The notes below the pieces were generated by a model, which was not told the DNA's origin, ran no database searches, and saw only the letters and a program-made list of their open reading frames with translations. The position numbers were made by a program, and so were the translations under genes. Positions 17,923 through 27,132 of a stretch of DNA of 64,000 nt are shown piece after piece. Each line of letters begins with the position of its first letter. Position 1 is the first letter of the stretch. Origin of the DNA: Catenuloplanes atrovinosus (GTDB taxonomy: Bacteria; Actinomycetota; Actinomycetes; Mycobacteriales; Micromonosporaceae); assembly GCF_031458235.1 (NCBI RefSeq), contig NZ_JAVDYB010000001.1, forward strand, positions 992,001 through 1,056,000, written 5' to 3'.

Positions 17923-18609
17923 GTGCTCGTCGACGGCTTTGCGGCCGATGCCTTCGGGACCAACTGCTACGTGGTGGCGACCGGTCCCGGGGAGCGGTGC
18001 GTGGTGGTCGACCCGGGCATCGGCGTCGTCGACCGGCTCGAGGAACTGCTGGCGAAGCACCGTCTCCAGCCCGCCGCCGTGCTGCTCACGCACGGGCACC
18101 TGGACCACACGTTCTCCGTGACGCCGGTCTGCGGCGCGCGCGGCATCCCGGCGTACGTGCACTCCGGCGACCGCGAGCTGCTGACCGACCCGGCCAAGGC
18201 GCTGTCGATGGACTATCGGGCGCTGTTCGGCGGCCGGTTGGAGTACGCGGAGCCCGACGACGTCGTGGAGATGACCGACGGCGCCGTGCTGAGCCTGGTC
18301 GGCCTGGAGATCGCGGTCGACCACGCCCCGGGCCATACCGGCGGGTCGGTGCTGTTCCGGCTCCCCGGCGAGCGGGAAGAGGAGATCTGCCTCTCCGGGG
18401 ACGTGCTCTTCGCGGGCTCCATCGGACGCACCGACCTGCCGGGCGGCAGCATGGACGCCATGCTGACGAGCTTGCGGGAGAAGATCCTGCCGCTCCCCGA
18501 CGACACCGTCGTCCTGCCCGGCCACGGCCCCGCCACGACCATCGGGCGCGAGCGCGCCACCAACCCGTACCTTCGCGAGCTGCGCGACGCGCCGGCCCGC
18601 GGCCTGTGA
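17923..18609 (+). CDS. Metallo-beta-lactamase-fold hydrolase, glyoxalase II-like
   Basis: The 228-residue protein starts at GTG 17923 and contains the metal motif THGHLDH (about 56-62), a later His in APGHTGGS, the bridging Asp in LSGDVLF and the final His in LPGHGP. This is the full set for a dinuclear MBL hydrolase. Its length and the GSIGRTDLPGG stretch fit the hydroxyacylglutathione hydrolase/YcbL branch. Actinobacteria lack glutathione, so the substrate is more likely another thioester. It is divergent from the cyclophilin operon and 30 bp before hisS, an order conserved in mycobacteria. Confidence 0.88.
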   Translation: MLVDGFAADAFGTNCYVVATGPGERCVVVDPGIGVVDRLEELLAKHRLQPAAVLLTHGHLDHTFSVTPVCGARGIPAYVHSGDRELLTDPAKALSMDYRALFGGRLEYAEPDDVVEMTDGAVLSLVGLEIAVDHAPGHTGGSVLFRLPGEREEEICLSGDVLFAGSIGRTDLPGGSMDAMLTSLREKILPLPDDTVVLPGHGPATTIGRERATNPYLRELRDAPARGL

Positions 18610-18639
18610 CGGGTTCTCGATCAAGAGGAATCGATTGTC

Positions 18640-19980
18640 TTGAGCAAGATCATGCCGTTGTCCGGCTTCCCCGAGTGGCTGCCGTCGCAGCGCCTCATCG
18701 AGCAGGAGATCATCGGCCGCGTCCAGCGCACGTTCGAGCTGTACGGCTTCGCGCCGCTGGAGACGCGCGCGGTGGAGCCGCTCGACCAGTTGCTGCGCAA
18801 GGGCGAGACGTCCAAGGAGGTCTACGTCCTGCGCCGGCTCCAGGCCGACGACGGCGAAAGCGGATCGGCTGACACTGGGCAACGAGATGAACTTGGCCTG
18901 CACTTCGACCTGACCGTGCCGTTCGCCCGCTTCGTCCTGGAGAACGCGGGCAAGCTGCAGTTCCCGTTCCGCCGCTACCAGATCCAGAAGGTGTGGCGGG
19001 GTGAGCGCCCGCAGGAGGGCCGGTACCGCGAGTTCTACCAGGCGGACATCGACATCGTGGACCGGGACTCGCTGCCCGCGCACTACGAGGCCGAGATCCC
19101 GCTGGTGATCGGCGACGCGCTGGGCGGGCTGCCGATCCCGCCGGTGACGATCCAGGTCAACAACCGCAAGGTCCTGGAGGGCTTCTACCGCGGGCTCGGC
19201 ATCGAGGGTACCGAGGACGTGCTGCGCCAGGTCGACAAGCTCGACAAGATCGGACCGGCCAAGGTCGCCGAGCTGCTCACCGGCCAGGGCCTGTCCGCGG
19301 CGCAGGCGGAGAGGGTGCTCGCCCTCGCCGAGATCACGGCGCCGGACAGCGGCTTCGCGGACCGGGTGACGCGGCTCGGCGTGAGCGACCCGCTGCTCGA
19401 CGAGGGCCTGGAGGAGCTGGTCCGGGTGGTGGACACCGCGGTCGCGGAGAAGCCGGGCCTGGTCGTGGCGGACCTGCGGATCGCACGCGGCCTCGACTAC
19501 TACACCGGTACCGTCTACGAGACCCTGCTCCGGGGGTACGAACGGTTCGGCTCGATCAGCTCCGGTGGCCGTTACGACAACCTGGCCACCGCGGGCCGGG
19601 ACGTCTTCCCCGGCGTCGGCATCTCGATCGGCATCACCCGGCTGCTCGGCATCCTCTTCGGCCGCGACGCGCTCACCGCGTCCCGCTCCGTGCCGACCTG
19701 CGTGCTGGTCGCGGTGAACAGCGAGGAGGAGCGCCCGCGCAGCGTCGCGGCCGCGGCGGCGCTGCGCCGCAACGGCATCCCGGCCGAGGTGGCGCCGAGC
19801 GCCGCGAAGTTCGGCAAGCAGATCCGGTACGCGGAGCGGCGCGGCATCCCGTTCGTCTGGTTCCCCGGCGAGCGCGACTCGGTGAAGGACATCCGCTCCG
19901 GCGAGCAGGTCGACGCGGACGCGGCCACGTGGACGCCGCCGGAGGAGGATCTGCGGCCGGTCGTCTCCGCGGCCGTCTGA
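18640..19980 (+). CDS. hisS: Histidyl-tRNA synthetase
   Basis: The 446-residue class II synthetase has motif 2 (FRRYQIQKVWRGERPQEGRYREFYQADID), the HisA motif GLDYYTGTVYE, motif 3 (GISIGITRLLG) and a C-terminal anticodon-binding domain from about 345 (PTCVLVAVNSEEERPRS). The TTG at 18640 is preferred because AGAGGAA lies nine bases ahead; the in-frame ATG at 18652 is the alternative. It is the last backbone gene before the accessory stretch. Confidence 0.95.
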   Translation: MSKIMPLSGFPEWLPSQRLIEQEIIGRVQRTFELYGFAPLETRAVEPLDQLLRKGETSKEVYVLRRLQADDGESGSADTGQRDELGLHFDLTVPFARFVLENAGKLQFPFRRYQIQKVWRGERPQEGRYREFYQADIDIVDRDSLPAHYEAEIPLVIGDALGGLPIPPVTIQVNNRKVLEGFYRGLGIEGTEDVLRQVDKLDKIGPAKVAELLTGQGLSAAQAERVLALAEITAPDSGFADRVTRLGVSDPLLDEGLEELVRVVDTAVAEKPGLVVADLRIARGLDYYTGTVYETLLRGYERFGSISSGGRYDNLATAGRDVFPGVGISIGITRLLGILFGRDALTASRSVPTCVLVAVNSEEERPRSVAAAAALRRNGIPAEVAPSAAKFGKQIRYAERRGIPFVWFPGERDSVKDIRSGEQVDADAATWTPPEEDLRPVVSAAV

Positions 19981-19993
19981 TCTCACGCGTACG

Positions 19994-20023
19994 CGGCGCG
20001 GCGGCGCAGGATTCGCCGCGCCG
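19994..20023 (+). terminator. Terminator hairpin after hisS
   Basis: CGGCGCGGCG and CGCCGCGCCG form a perfect 10-bp stem around a 10-nt loop, 14 bp after the hisS stop, followed by TTACG. Confidence 0.75.
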
Positions 20024-20164
20024 TTACGCTGAGTGTGCAACATCTCACAAATGAGTGACGCGGCCTGTGAGGTGTCCTTAAACGGCAAGACATCTACGGG
20101 TACGGATGCGTGAAATCGCGCGACCCTAGCTTCTCTGCACCCGCACCGGCAGAGAGGAAGTCGG

Positions 20165-21385
20165 ATGTCACGAGGTCTGCGGAGTCCGTTCGTCGCGCTG
20201 GGGCTCGCCGTCGCGCTCGCCGTCACGGCCGGTTGCGTCGGCGAGGCGCCGTCGGGGGGCGCGGCGAGCGGCGACACGATCAAGGTCGGCGTCCTGCACT
20301 CGCTCAGCGGCACCATGGCGATCAGCGAGGTCACGGTCAGGGACGCCGAGCTGCTCGCGATCGAGGAGATCAACGCCGCCGGCGGCGTGCTGGGCAAGAA
20401 GCTGGAGCCCGTCGTCGAGGACGGCGCCTCGGACTGGCCCACGTTCGCCGAGAAGGCGCAGAAGCTGATCAGCCAGGACCGGGTGGCGACGGTCTTCGGC
20501 GGGTGGACGTCCGCCAGCCGCAAGGCCATGCTGCCGGTCTTCGAGCGCAACCGGGCGCTGCTCTGGTACCCGGTGCAGTACGAGGGGCTGGAGAGCTCGC
20601 CGTACATCTTCTACACCGGCGCCACCACCAACCAGCAGATCGTGCCCGGCCTGGACTACCTCAGGGAGCAGGGCAAGAAGAAGGTCTTCCTGGTCGGCAG
20701 CGACTACGTCTTCCCGCGTACCGCCAATAAGATCATCAAGGCCTACGCCGCGGCGAACGGCATGGAGATCGTCGGCGAGGAGTACACACCGCTCGGCCAC
20801 ACCGAGTACAGCACCGTGGTGAACAAACTCGGTCAGGCCCGCCCGGACGCGGTCTTCAACACGCTGAACGGCGACTCCAACGTGGCGTTCTTCAAGGCGC
20901 TGCGCGGCGCCGGGATCACCGCGGACGCGATGCCCACGGTCAGCGTGAGCGTGGCCGAGGAGGAGGTCGCCGGCATCGGGCCGGACAACATCGCCGGTCA
21001 CCTGGTCGCCTGGAACTACTACCAGACCACGCCGGGCGCGGCGAACCAGACGTTCGTCGCCGCGTTCAAGGCCCGGTACGGCGCGAACAAGGTCACCTCC
21101 GACCCGATGGAGGCCGGCTACAACGCGGTCAAGCTGTGGGCCGCCGCGGTCGCGAAGGCCGGCACCACCGAGACCGAGGCGGTCAAGGCCGCGGCCAAGG
21201 GCATCGCGCTGGACCTGCCGGAGGGCACGGTCACGATCGACGGCGAGAACCAGCACGTGTTCAAGACCGCGCGGATCGGCCTGGTGCAGCCGGACGGCCA
21301 GATCCGGGAGGTGTGGAACTCCGGGCAGCCGATCAAGCCGGACCCGTACCTCAAGGGCTACTCCTGGGCGACCGGGCTGAGCTGA
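20165..21385 (+). CDS. urtA: Urea ABC transporter, substrate-binding lipoprotein UrtA
   Basis: The 406-residue protein starts at ATG 20165 behind GAGAGGAAG. A lipoprotein signal ends AVTAGC. The mature part is a periplasmic-binding fold of the branched-chain amino acid/amide type ([16 protein letters not shown]). The stretches [17 protein letters not shown] and [22 protein letters not shown] are typical of UrtA rather than LivK. It captures urea outside the membrane for UrtBCDE. It heads a five-gene operon in which each junction but one overlaps. No clear GlnR site could be placed in the 184-bp upstream gap. Confidence 0.95.
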   Translation: MSRGLRSPFVALGLAVALAVTAGCVGEAPSGGAASGDTIKVGVLHSLSGTMAISEVTVRDAELLAIEEINAAGGVLGKKLEPVVEDGASDWPTFAEKAQKLISQDRVATVFGGWTSASRKAMLPVFERNRALLWYPVQYEGLESSPYIFYTGATTNQQIVPGLDYLREQGKKKVFLVGSDYVFPRTANKIIKAYAAANGMEIVGEEYTPLGHTEYSTVVNKLGQARPDAVFNTLNGDSNVAFFKALRGAGITADAMPTVSVSVAEEEVAGIGPDNIAGHLVAWNYYQTTPGAANQTFVAAFKARYGANKVTSDPMEAGYNAVKLWAAAVAKAGTTETEAVKAAAKGIALDLPEGTVTIDGENQHVFKTARIGLVQPDGQIREVWNSGQPIKPDPYLKGYSWATGLS

Positions 21386-22236
21386 TGGCCATCCTCAACC
21401 AGCTGTTCATCGGCGCGAGCATGGGCGCGGTGCTGCTGCTGATCGCGCTCGGGCTGACGTTCACGTTCGGCCAGATGGGCGTGATCAACATGGCGCACGG
21501 CGAGTTCATCATGATCGGTGCCTACACCGCGTACGTGCTGCAGGGCGTGGGTCTGCTGGTCGCGCTGCCGGTGGCGTTCCTGATCGCCGGCGCGCTGGGC
21601 GTGGTCCTGGAACGGCTGCTGATCCGCCGCTTCTACGGCCGGGCCCTGGACACGCTGCTGCTCACGTTCGGCGTCAGCCTGATCCTGCAACAGCTCGCCC
21701 GGGACATCTTCGGCGCGCCGAACGTGGGCGTCACCGCGCCCGCCTGGCTCACCGGCGGCGTCGGCCCGCTGCCGTACAGCCGGATCTTCATCCTGGTCCT
21801 GGCCCTGGCCTGCGTCGCCGCGATCGCGGTCTACCTGACCCGGATGCGGCAGGGCCGCCGGATGCGCGCGGTCATGCAGAACCGGCAGCTCGCGGCCGTC
21901 AGCGGCGTCGCCACCGAGCGGGTCGACCAGCTCACGTTCCTCCTCGGCTCCGGGCTGGCCGGCGTCGCGGGTGTGGCGCTGACGCTGATCGGGCCGGTCG
22001 GGCCGTCGCTCGGCACCTACTACATCGTGGACGCCTTTCTCATCGTGGTGGCGGGCGGGCTCGGCCGGCTGGGCGGCGCGGTGATCGCGGCGTTCGCGCT
22101 GGGCGTGCTGAACAGCTTCGTCGAGTTCTGGACCGACGCCAGCCTCGCCAAGGTGGTGGTGTTCGCCGTGATCGTCGCGTTCCTCCAGATCCGTCCGCAG
22201 GGCCTGTTCGTCCTCCGCACCCGGGCCCTGACATGA
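21385..22236 (+). CDS. urtB: Urea ABC transporter permease UrtB
   Basis: The 283-residue membrane protein has about eight hydrophobic helices. The LivH-family segments GLTFTFGQMGVINMAHGEFIM and GLGRLGGAVIAAFALG are clear. Its start ATG shares the A of the urtA stop (TGATG). It forms the permease dimer with UrtC. Some UrtB proteins carry a long N-terminal domain; this one is the short form. Confidence 0.94.
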   Translation: MAILNQLFIGASMGAVLLLIALGLTFTFGQMGVINMAHGEFIMIGAYTAYVLQGVGLLVALPVAFLIAGALGVVLERLLIRRFYGRALDTLLLTFGVSLILQQLARDIFGAPNVGVTAPAWLTGGVGPLPYSRIFILVLALACVAAIAVYLTRMRQGRRMRAVMQNRQLAAVSGVATERVDQLTFLLGSGLAGVAGVALTLIGPVGPSLGTYYIVDAFLIVVAGGLGRLGGAVIAAFALGVLNSFVEFWTDASLAKVVVFAVIVAFLQIRPQGLFVLRTRALT

Positions 22237-23303
22237 GGGCCTCCAGGTGGGGTGTGTTCCTCGTCGTCGCGCTGCTGCTCCTCGCCGCTCCGGCGCTGCT
22301 GCCCGCGTTCCGGCTGGAGCTGCTGGCCAAGTGGCTCTGCTACGCGATCGTGGCGGTCGGCATCCACCTGGCCTGGGGGCGGGGCGGCATGCTCACACTC
22401 GGCCAGGGCGTCTTCTTCGGGCTCGGCGGCTACGCCATGGGCATGCACCTCAAGCTCGCCGACGCCGGGCCCGGTGCGCTGCCCGACTTCATGGTGTGGA
22501 GCGGCGTGGAGACGCTGCCCGCGCTCTGGGCGCCGTTCCGCGACCCGGTCTTCGCGCTGGCCATGGTGGTCGTGCTGCCCACCGTGACCGCGCTGCTGCT
22601 CGGCACGCTGGTGTTCCGGCAGCGGGTGCGCGGTGCGTACTTCGCCGTGCTCTCCCAGGCGCTCGCGGCCGCGTTCGTGATCCTGCTGGTCGGCCAGCAG
22701 GGCCTCACCGGCGGCACCAACGGGCTGACCAACGTGCGGTACTTCTTCGGCCTCGACCTCTACGACCCGGCGGGCAAGCGGATCGTCTACTACCTGGTGC
22801 TCGGCGCGCTGCTGGCGGTGTTCCTGGCCGCGTGGCAACTGTCCCGCAGCCGGCTCGGCCGCCTGCTGGTCGCGGTCCGGGACGGCGAGGACCGGGTGCG
22901 GTTCCTCGGCTACGACCCGGCCGTGGTCAAGACGCTGGTCTACGCGGTCTCGGCGGCCATGGCCGGGATCGCGGGTGCGCTGTTCGTACCGGTGGTGGGC
23001 ATCCTCGGCCCGGCCGACCTGGGCGTGGTGCCGTCGCTGGAGATGCTGGTGGCGGTCGCGATCGGCGGGCGCTTCTCGCTCGGCGGCGCGATCGGCGGCG
23101 CGGTGCTGTACCACTACGCCAGCACCGGGCTCAGCGAGACGTTCCCGTCCGCGTGGACGTACCTCCAGGGCGCGCTGTTCATCGCGGTGATGCTGTGGGC
23201 GCCGCGCGGCCTGGCCGGGCTGCTCGCCTCCGGCCTGTCGCTGCTGCGCCGCCGGAGAGCCTCGCCACCGGCGGCACCCGCGCCCGAGGAGGTGCCGGCA
23301 TGA
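22233..23303 (+). CDS. urtC: Urea ABC transporter permease UrtC
   Basis: The 356-residue LivM-family permease has about ten helices, with HLAWGRGGMLTLGQGVFFGLGGY and the EAA-like loop region RDGEDRVRFLGYDPAVVKT. It overlaps urtB by ATGA. The C-terminus (SLLRRRRASPPAAPAPEEVPA) is basic and then Pro/Ala-rich. The protein fits UrtC by length and by place in the operon. Confidence 0.94.
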   Translation: MRASRWGVFLVVALLLLAAPALLPAFRLELLAKWLCYAIVAVGIHLAWGRGGMLTLGQGVFFGLGGYAMGMHLKLADAGPGALPDFMVWSGVETLPALWAPFRDPVFALAMVVVLPTVTALLLGTLVFRQRVRGAYFAVLSQALAAAFVILLVGQQGLTGGTNGLTNVRYFFGLDLYDPAGKRIVYYLVLGALLAVFLAAWQLSRSRLGRLLVAVRDGEDRVRFLGYDPAVVKTLVYAVSAAMAGIAGALFVPVVGILGPADLGVVPSLEMLVAVAIGGRFSLGGAIGGAVLYHYASTGLSETFPSAWTYLQGALFIAVMLWAPRGLAGLLASGLSLLRRRRASPPAAPAPEEVPA

Positions 23304-23390
23304 CCGAGCGAAGCGAGGGCATCAGGGGGCTCAGCCCACGTAGGTCATGCCGACGGGGGAGCGAAGCGGAGGAGGCGGCATGACCGGACG
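23298..23390 (+). repeat. Imperfect duplication of the urtD 5' end between urtC and urtD
   Basis: GGCATGACCGAGCGAAGCGAGG...CAGGGGGCTCA at the urtC stop is repeated about 80 bp later as GGCATGACCGGACGGCTGGAGGTCAGGGGGCTCA at the urtD start. GGAGCGAAGCGGAGGAGG lies between them. The first copy opens a 27-codon frame (23300-23383) that is out of frame with urtD. This is the only urt junction that is not an overlap. Confidence 0.55.
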
Positions 23391-24138
23391 GCTGGAGGTC
23401 AGGGGGCTCAATGTGGTCTTCGACGGCTTCCATGCGCTCACCGACCTGGACTTCACGGTGCAGCCGGGCGAACTGCGGTTCCTCATCGGGCCGAACGGCG
23501 CGGGCAAGACCACGCTGATCGACGTGATCACCGGGCGGGTCCGGGCCACGTCCGGCTCGGTCCGGTTCAACGGCACCGAGCTGCGCGGGCGCCGGGAGCA
23601 CGCGATCGTCCGGCTCGGCGTCGGCCGTACCTTCCAGACCTCGGTCGTCTTCGAGGAACTGAGCGTGCTGGAGAACCTGGACCTGGCCGCGTCCTTCCGG
23701 CGGAGCCCGCTCGCGCTGCTGCGCGCGCGGCGCGGCGTCTCCGCCGAGGTGGCCGGGGTGCTGGAGACCACCGGCCTGACCGAGCTGGCCGACCGGCCGG
23801 CCGGTGTGCTCTCGCACGGCCAGCGCCAGTGGCTGGAGATCGGCATGCTGCTGGTGCAGCGGCCCAGCCTGCTGCTGCTCGACGAGCCGGTGGCCGGCAT
23901 GAGCCGGGCGGAACGCGAACGCACCGGCCGGCTGCTCCAGACCGTGGCGAAGGAGCACACGGTCGTGGTGATCGAGCACGACATGGAATTCCTGCGCCGG
24001 TACGCCAGCCAGGTCACGGTGCTGCACGAGGGCCGGCTGCTCCGCGAGGGCTCGGTCGCGGACGTGCAGGCCGATCCACGCGTCCGCGAGGTCTACCTCG
24101 GACGGTCGCGGTCCGAGCCGGAGAGGGAACCCGCATGA
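23380..24138 (+). CDS. urtD: Urea ABC transporter ATP-binding protein UrtD
   Basis: The 252-residue ABC ATPase has Walker A GPNGAGKTT, the LSHGQRQWLEIGM signature and Walker B LLLLDEPVAGM, with the LivG-type VGRTFQTSVVFEELSVLENL segment. The ATG at 23380 is preferred for its GGAGGAGGCGG site; an upstream in-frame ATG (23347) lies in the duplicated linker. It energises urea import with UrtE. Confidence 0.94.
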   Translation: MTGRLEVRGLNVVFDGFHALTDLDFTVQPGELRFLIGPNGAGKTTLIDVITGRVRATSGSVRFNGTELRGRREHAIVRLGVGRTFQTSVVFEELSVLENLDLAASFRRSPLALLRARRGVSAEVAGVLETTGLTELADRPAGVLSHGQRQWLEIGMLLVQRPSLLLLDEPVAGMSRAERERTGRLLQTVAKEHTVVVIEHDMEFLRRYASQVTVLHEGRLLREGSVADVQADPRVREVYLGRSRSEPEREPA

Positions 24139-24833
24139 CGCTCGACGTGTCCGGACTCGATGTGGCGTACGGCCGCGCGCAGGTGCTCTTCGGGGTTGAT
24201 CTCCACGCCCCCGCCGGGGAACTCACCTGCGTCATGGGCCGCAACGGCGTCGGCAAGTCCACGCTGCTCAAGGCCATCATGGGCGTGCTGCCCGCGCGCG
24301 CCGGCACGATCACGTTCGAGGGCGAGGACATCTCCACCCTCAAGACCCACCAGCGGGTACGCCGAGGGCTCGGCTACGTCCCGCAGGGCCACGAGACGTT
24401 CCCACAGCTCACCGTGGCCGAGAACCTCCAGGTCACGCTGGAGGCCGCGCCCGGCGGTCAGCGGTCCGCGCTGGACGAGGCGCTCGACCTGTTCCCGGCG
24501 CTGCGCGCGCTGCTCCCGCGCCGCGCCGGCTTCCTCTCCGGCGGCCAGCAACAGCAGCTCGCGATGGCCCGCGCGCTGGTCACCCGCCCCCGCATGCTGC
24601 TGCTCGACGAGCCCACCGAGGGCATCCAGCCCTCCATCATCGTCGAGATCGAGGAGGCGATCGCGCGCCTGCACACCGAGGCCGGGCTCGCCATCCTCCT
24701 CATCGAGCAGTACCTGGAGACCGCGCTCCGCCTGGCCGACCGCTTCCTCATCCTGGACGCCGGCGAGGTCGTCCGCGCCGGTCCTCGCGCCGCCCTCCAC
24801 GACGACTCCCTCCACCACCTCCTCTCGGTGTGA
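24135..24833 (+). CDS. urtE: Urea ABC transporter ATP-binding protein UrtE
   Basis: The 232-residue LivF-type ATPase has Walker A GRNGVGKST, signature LSGGQQQQLAMARAL and Walker B LLLDEPTEGIQPSIIVEIE. The last is typical of UrtE (QPSI instead of the LivF APxx). It overlaps urtD by ATGA and completes urtABCDE. No hairpin separates it from the convergent chemotaxis gene 14 bp away. Confidence 0.94.
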   Translation: MTLDVSGLDVAYGRAQVLFGVDLHAPAGELTCVMGRNGVGKSTLLKAIMGVLPARAGTITFEGEDISTLKTHQRVRRGLGYVPQGHETFPQLTVAENLQVTLEAAPGGQRSALDEALDLFPALRALLPRRAGFLSGGQQQQLAMARALVTRPRMLLLDEPTEGIQPSIIVEIEEAIARLHTEAGLAILLIEQYLETALRLADRFLILDAGEVVRAGPRAALHDDSLHHLLSV

Positions 24834-24847
24834 CCCGGTGGCCGGCG

Positions 24848-26476
24848 TCAGTAGGTGAAGCGGGAGACCGTGCTCTGGAGCTCGTTGGACATCCGGGAGA
24901 GCTCGGCGGCGGAGCGCTGGGCGTCGGCGACCGACTCGGCGGTGATGCGGGCGTTCTCCGCCACGTTGTCGATGCTGGCGCTGATCTGGCCGGTGGCGTT
25001 GGCGGCCTCGGTGACGTTGCGGTTCATCTCGGCGGTGGTGGCGGATTGTTCTTCGACGGCGGAGGCGATGGTGGTGGTGTAGTCGTTGATGCGGCCGATG
25101 ACTTCGGCGATCTCCTGGATGGCGGTGACGGCCTGGTTGCTGTCGGCCTGGATGGCCTCGACGCGGCGGGAGATGTCCTCGGTGGCGCGGGCGGTCTCCT
25201 GGGCGAGGTCTTTGACCTCGGTGGCGACGACGGCGAAGCCTTTGCCGGCCTCGCCGGCGCGGGCGGCTTCGATGGTGGCGTTGAGGGCGAGCAGGTTGGT
25301 CTGTTCGGCGATGGCGGTGATGACCTTGATGACGTCGCCGATCTGGCGGGAGGACTCGCCGAGCGTGGCGATGGTCTGGTTGGTCGACTCGGCCACGGCC
25401 ACGGCCTGACCCGCGACCTCGGCGGCGTTGTTGGCGCTCTGCGCGATCTCGCCGATCGCGGCGCCCATCTCCTCGGAGCCGGCCGCGACCGTGGTCACGC
25501 CCTGGGAGACCTCCTCGGACGCGGCCGAGACGACCTTCGCCTGGGTGGAGGCCTCCTCGGCGTTCTTGGCGATCTGGTTCGCGATCACCGAGGTCTGCTC
25601 CGCGGCGGCGGCGAGGCTCTGTGAGGCGGCGCCGACGGAGGCCACCACCTCGCGGGTCTGCCGCAGCGCCCGCGTCAGCATGCCGGCCATCTGGCCGACC
25701 TCGTCCCGGCCGTGCACGTCCGGCTCCAGCGTGAGGTCACCCTCGGCCATGTGGCTCAGCGAGCGCTTGACCTTGGCCAGCGGGCCGACGATCTGCCGGG
25801 CCACCCAGATGCCGAGCGCCAGCGCGAGCAGGATGCCGACGAGGCCCACGACCACCAGCGTGATCTCGCCGGTCTCGGCGGCGGCGCTGGCCTCCTCCGC
25901 ACGCAGCTTGGCCTGGCCGGCCTCGGCCGCGTTCTCCGCCTCGATGGCGTCGGCGGCGTCGGTCATCACCGGCACGAACTGCGCGCGGTACTGCGTGAAG
26001 AACTCCGCGGTCCGGTTCTGTTCCGCCAGCGGGATGAGCGTGTTGTCGGCCAGGTCCACCAGCCGGACGAAGTCCTCCTCGAACGTCTTCATGGCATCCG
26101 CGTCGACGGCGTGCGACAGGTACGAGCCGATCCCCTCGTCGATGCTGCGCTCCCGGTCGTCGATCTCGGGCCGCAGCGTCGTACGGGTCTCCGTGCTCGC
26201 GCCGCCGTACTCCAGGACGCGGGCTCGCCAGGTCTGGAAGTCCCGTTGCAGCGACGACAGCACGGTCAGCGGCGCCACGTTGTCGGTGTAGAGCGTGTCC
26301 GCCTTCTGGTCGAGCGTGTCGAGCTCCACGTACCCGGTGACGCCGATGACGCCCGCGGCGATCGCGGCGACCGCCACGGCGGAGAGGATCTTCGAGTTCA
26401 CGCTCCGGTCGGTGAACCAGCGTGCCGGGCCGCCGCGCCGAGCGGACGGCGCGGCAGCGGAGGGCTCAGTGCTCAT
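24848..26476 (-). CDS. Methyl-accepting chemotaxis protein
   Basis: The 542-residue receptor has a short cytoplasmic N-terminus, TM1 (about 30-52), a periplasmic four-helix-bundle sensor (about 53-205), TM2 (about 206-228), a HAMP domain (about 229-282) and a long signalling coiled coil. The hairpin tip [19 protein letters not shown] that contacts CheA/CheW is intact. It senses small ligands and controls flagellar rotation through CheA. No other chemotaxis or flagellar gene is in the window, so it is an orphan receptor. Its presence implies motility, perhaps of spores. It is convergent with urtE. Confidence 0.93.
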   Translation of the reverse strand: MSTEPSAAAPSARRGGPARWFTDRSVNSKILSAVAVAAIAAGVIGVTGYVELDTLDQKADTLYTDNVAPLTVLSSLQRDFQTWRARVLEYGGASTETRTTLRPEIDDRERSIDEGIGSYLSHAVDADAMKTFEEDFVRLVDLADNTLIPLAEQNRTAEFFTQYRAQFVPVMTDAADAIEAENAAEAGQAKLRAEEASAAAETGEITLVVVGLVGILLALALGIWVARQIVGPLAKVKRSLSHMAEGDLTLEPDVHGRDEVGQMAGMLTRALRQTREVVASVGAASQSLAAAAEQTSVIANQIAKNAEEASTQAKVVSAASEEVSQGVTTVAAGSEEMGAAIGEIAQSANNAAEVAGQAVAVAESTNQTIATLGESSRQIGDVIKVITAIAEQTNLLALNATIEAARAGEAGKGFAVVATEVKDLAQETARATEDISRRVEAIQADSNQAVTAIQEIAEVIGRINDYTTTIASAVEEQSATTAEMNRNVTEAANATGQISASIDNVAENARITAESVADAQRSAAELSRMSNELQSTVSRFTY

Positions 26477-26494
26477 CTGTCATCTCCCGCTCGG

Positions 26495-26532
26495 ACCGGA
26501 TGCAACCCGAAACACACCGGACTGCAACCCGA
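26495..26532 (-). promoter_or_regulatory. Two direct repeats upstream of the chemotaxis receptor gene
   Basis: ACCGGATGCAACCCGA (26495-26510) and ACCGGACTGCAACCCGA (26516-26532) repeat with a 21-22-bp period, two helical turns, 19 bp upstream of the start codon. This arrangement suits a regulator binding twice on one face of the helix. The binding protein is unknown. Confidence 0.5.
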
Positions 26533-26581
26533 TCGACCGGGAAACGCGCGGTCTTACGTTTTCCGCCCGTTTAGCGTGGTG

Positions 26582-27076
26582 TCACAGCTCGAAGATGAGG
26601 CAGCTCGACGTGCCGTGGGCCAGGAGCTTGCCGGCCGCGTCGGTGAGCCGCGCCTCGGCGAGCGCGGTCCGGCGTCCCCGGCTGAGCAGGGTGCCCTCGC
26701 AGCGCACCCGGCCGGTCGCGAGGGTGACCGGGCGGACGAACTTCACGGTCAGATCCAGCGACGTGTAGCCGACGCCGGCCGGCAGCGTGGTGTGCACCGC
26801 GCACGCCGCCGCGGTGTCCAGCAGCGTCGAGATGACGCCGCCGTGCACGGAGCCGAGCGGGTTGTAGTGATACTCCTGCGGGTCCAGGTCGATGCCGATC
26901 CAGCCCTCCTTCGCCTCCATGCCCGCGATCCCGACCGTGTGCATGATCGGCGGGGCCGGCAGCTCGCCCGCGCACATCGCCCGGATCAGGTCGAGGCCGC
27001 CGCGGCGACCGAGGTGAGCGGCGACGGCGGCGGGGTCCGTCCAGGTGTACGTACGGCTGCGCTGAGTCTCTTCCAT
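26582..27076 (-). CDS. PaaI-type hotdog-fold thioesterase
   Basis: The 164-residue product has the 4HBT/PaaI features: YHYNPLGSVHGGVISTLLDTAAACAV (the HGG motif on the hotdog helix) and VKFVRPVTLATGRVRCEGTLLSRGRRTALAEARLTDAAGKLLAHGTS. Such enzymes hydrolyse acyl-CoA or aryl-CoA thioesters. The ATG at 27076 has GGGAGG ahead. A TTG at 27112 would extend it by 12 residues, but its TTGACA lies in the divergent promoter region with the HxlR gene. A link with the HxlR regulator next door is likely. Confidence 0.85.
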   Translation of the reverse strand: MEETQRSRTYTWTDPAAVAAHLGRRGGLDLIRAMCAGELPAPPIMHTVGIAGMEAKEGWIGIDLDPQEYHYNPLGSVHGGVISTLLDTAAACAVHTTLPAGVGYTSLDLTVKFVRPVTLATGRVRCEGTLLSRGRRTALAEARLTDAAGKLLAHGTSSCLIFEL

Positions 27077-27132
27077 GGACGCAGCCTCCCAGCCGGTTGC
27101 TGGGTCTGTCAACGAGACTTAGCCTGGTTGTC

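Noticed and set aside
19981-20164. GlnR box before urtA
   Set aside because: Several gTnAc-like words occur (GTTAC, GTGAC), but none has a GaAAc partner at six bases on either strand.
17833-20607. 924-codon minus-strand frame across the MBL gene and hisS
   Set aside because: Both covered plus-strand genes have unmistakable family motifs. The minus reading is a shadow caused by high GC.
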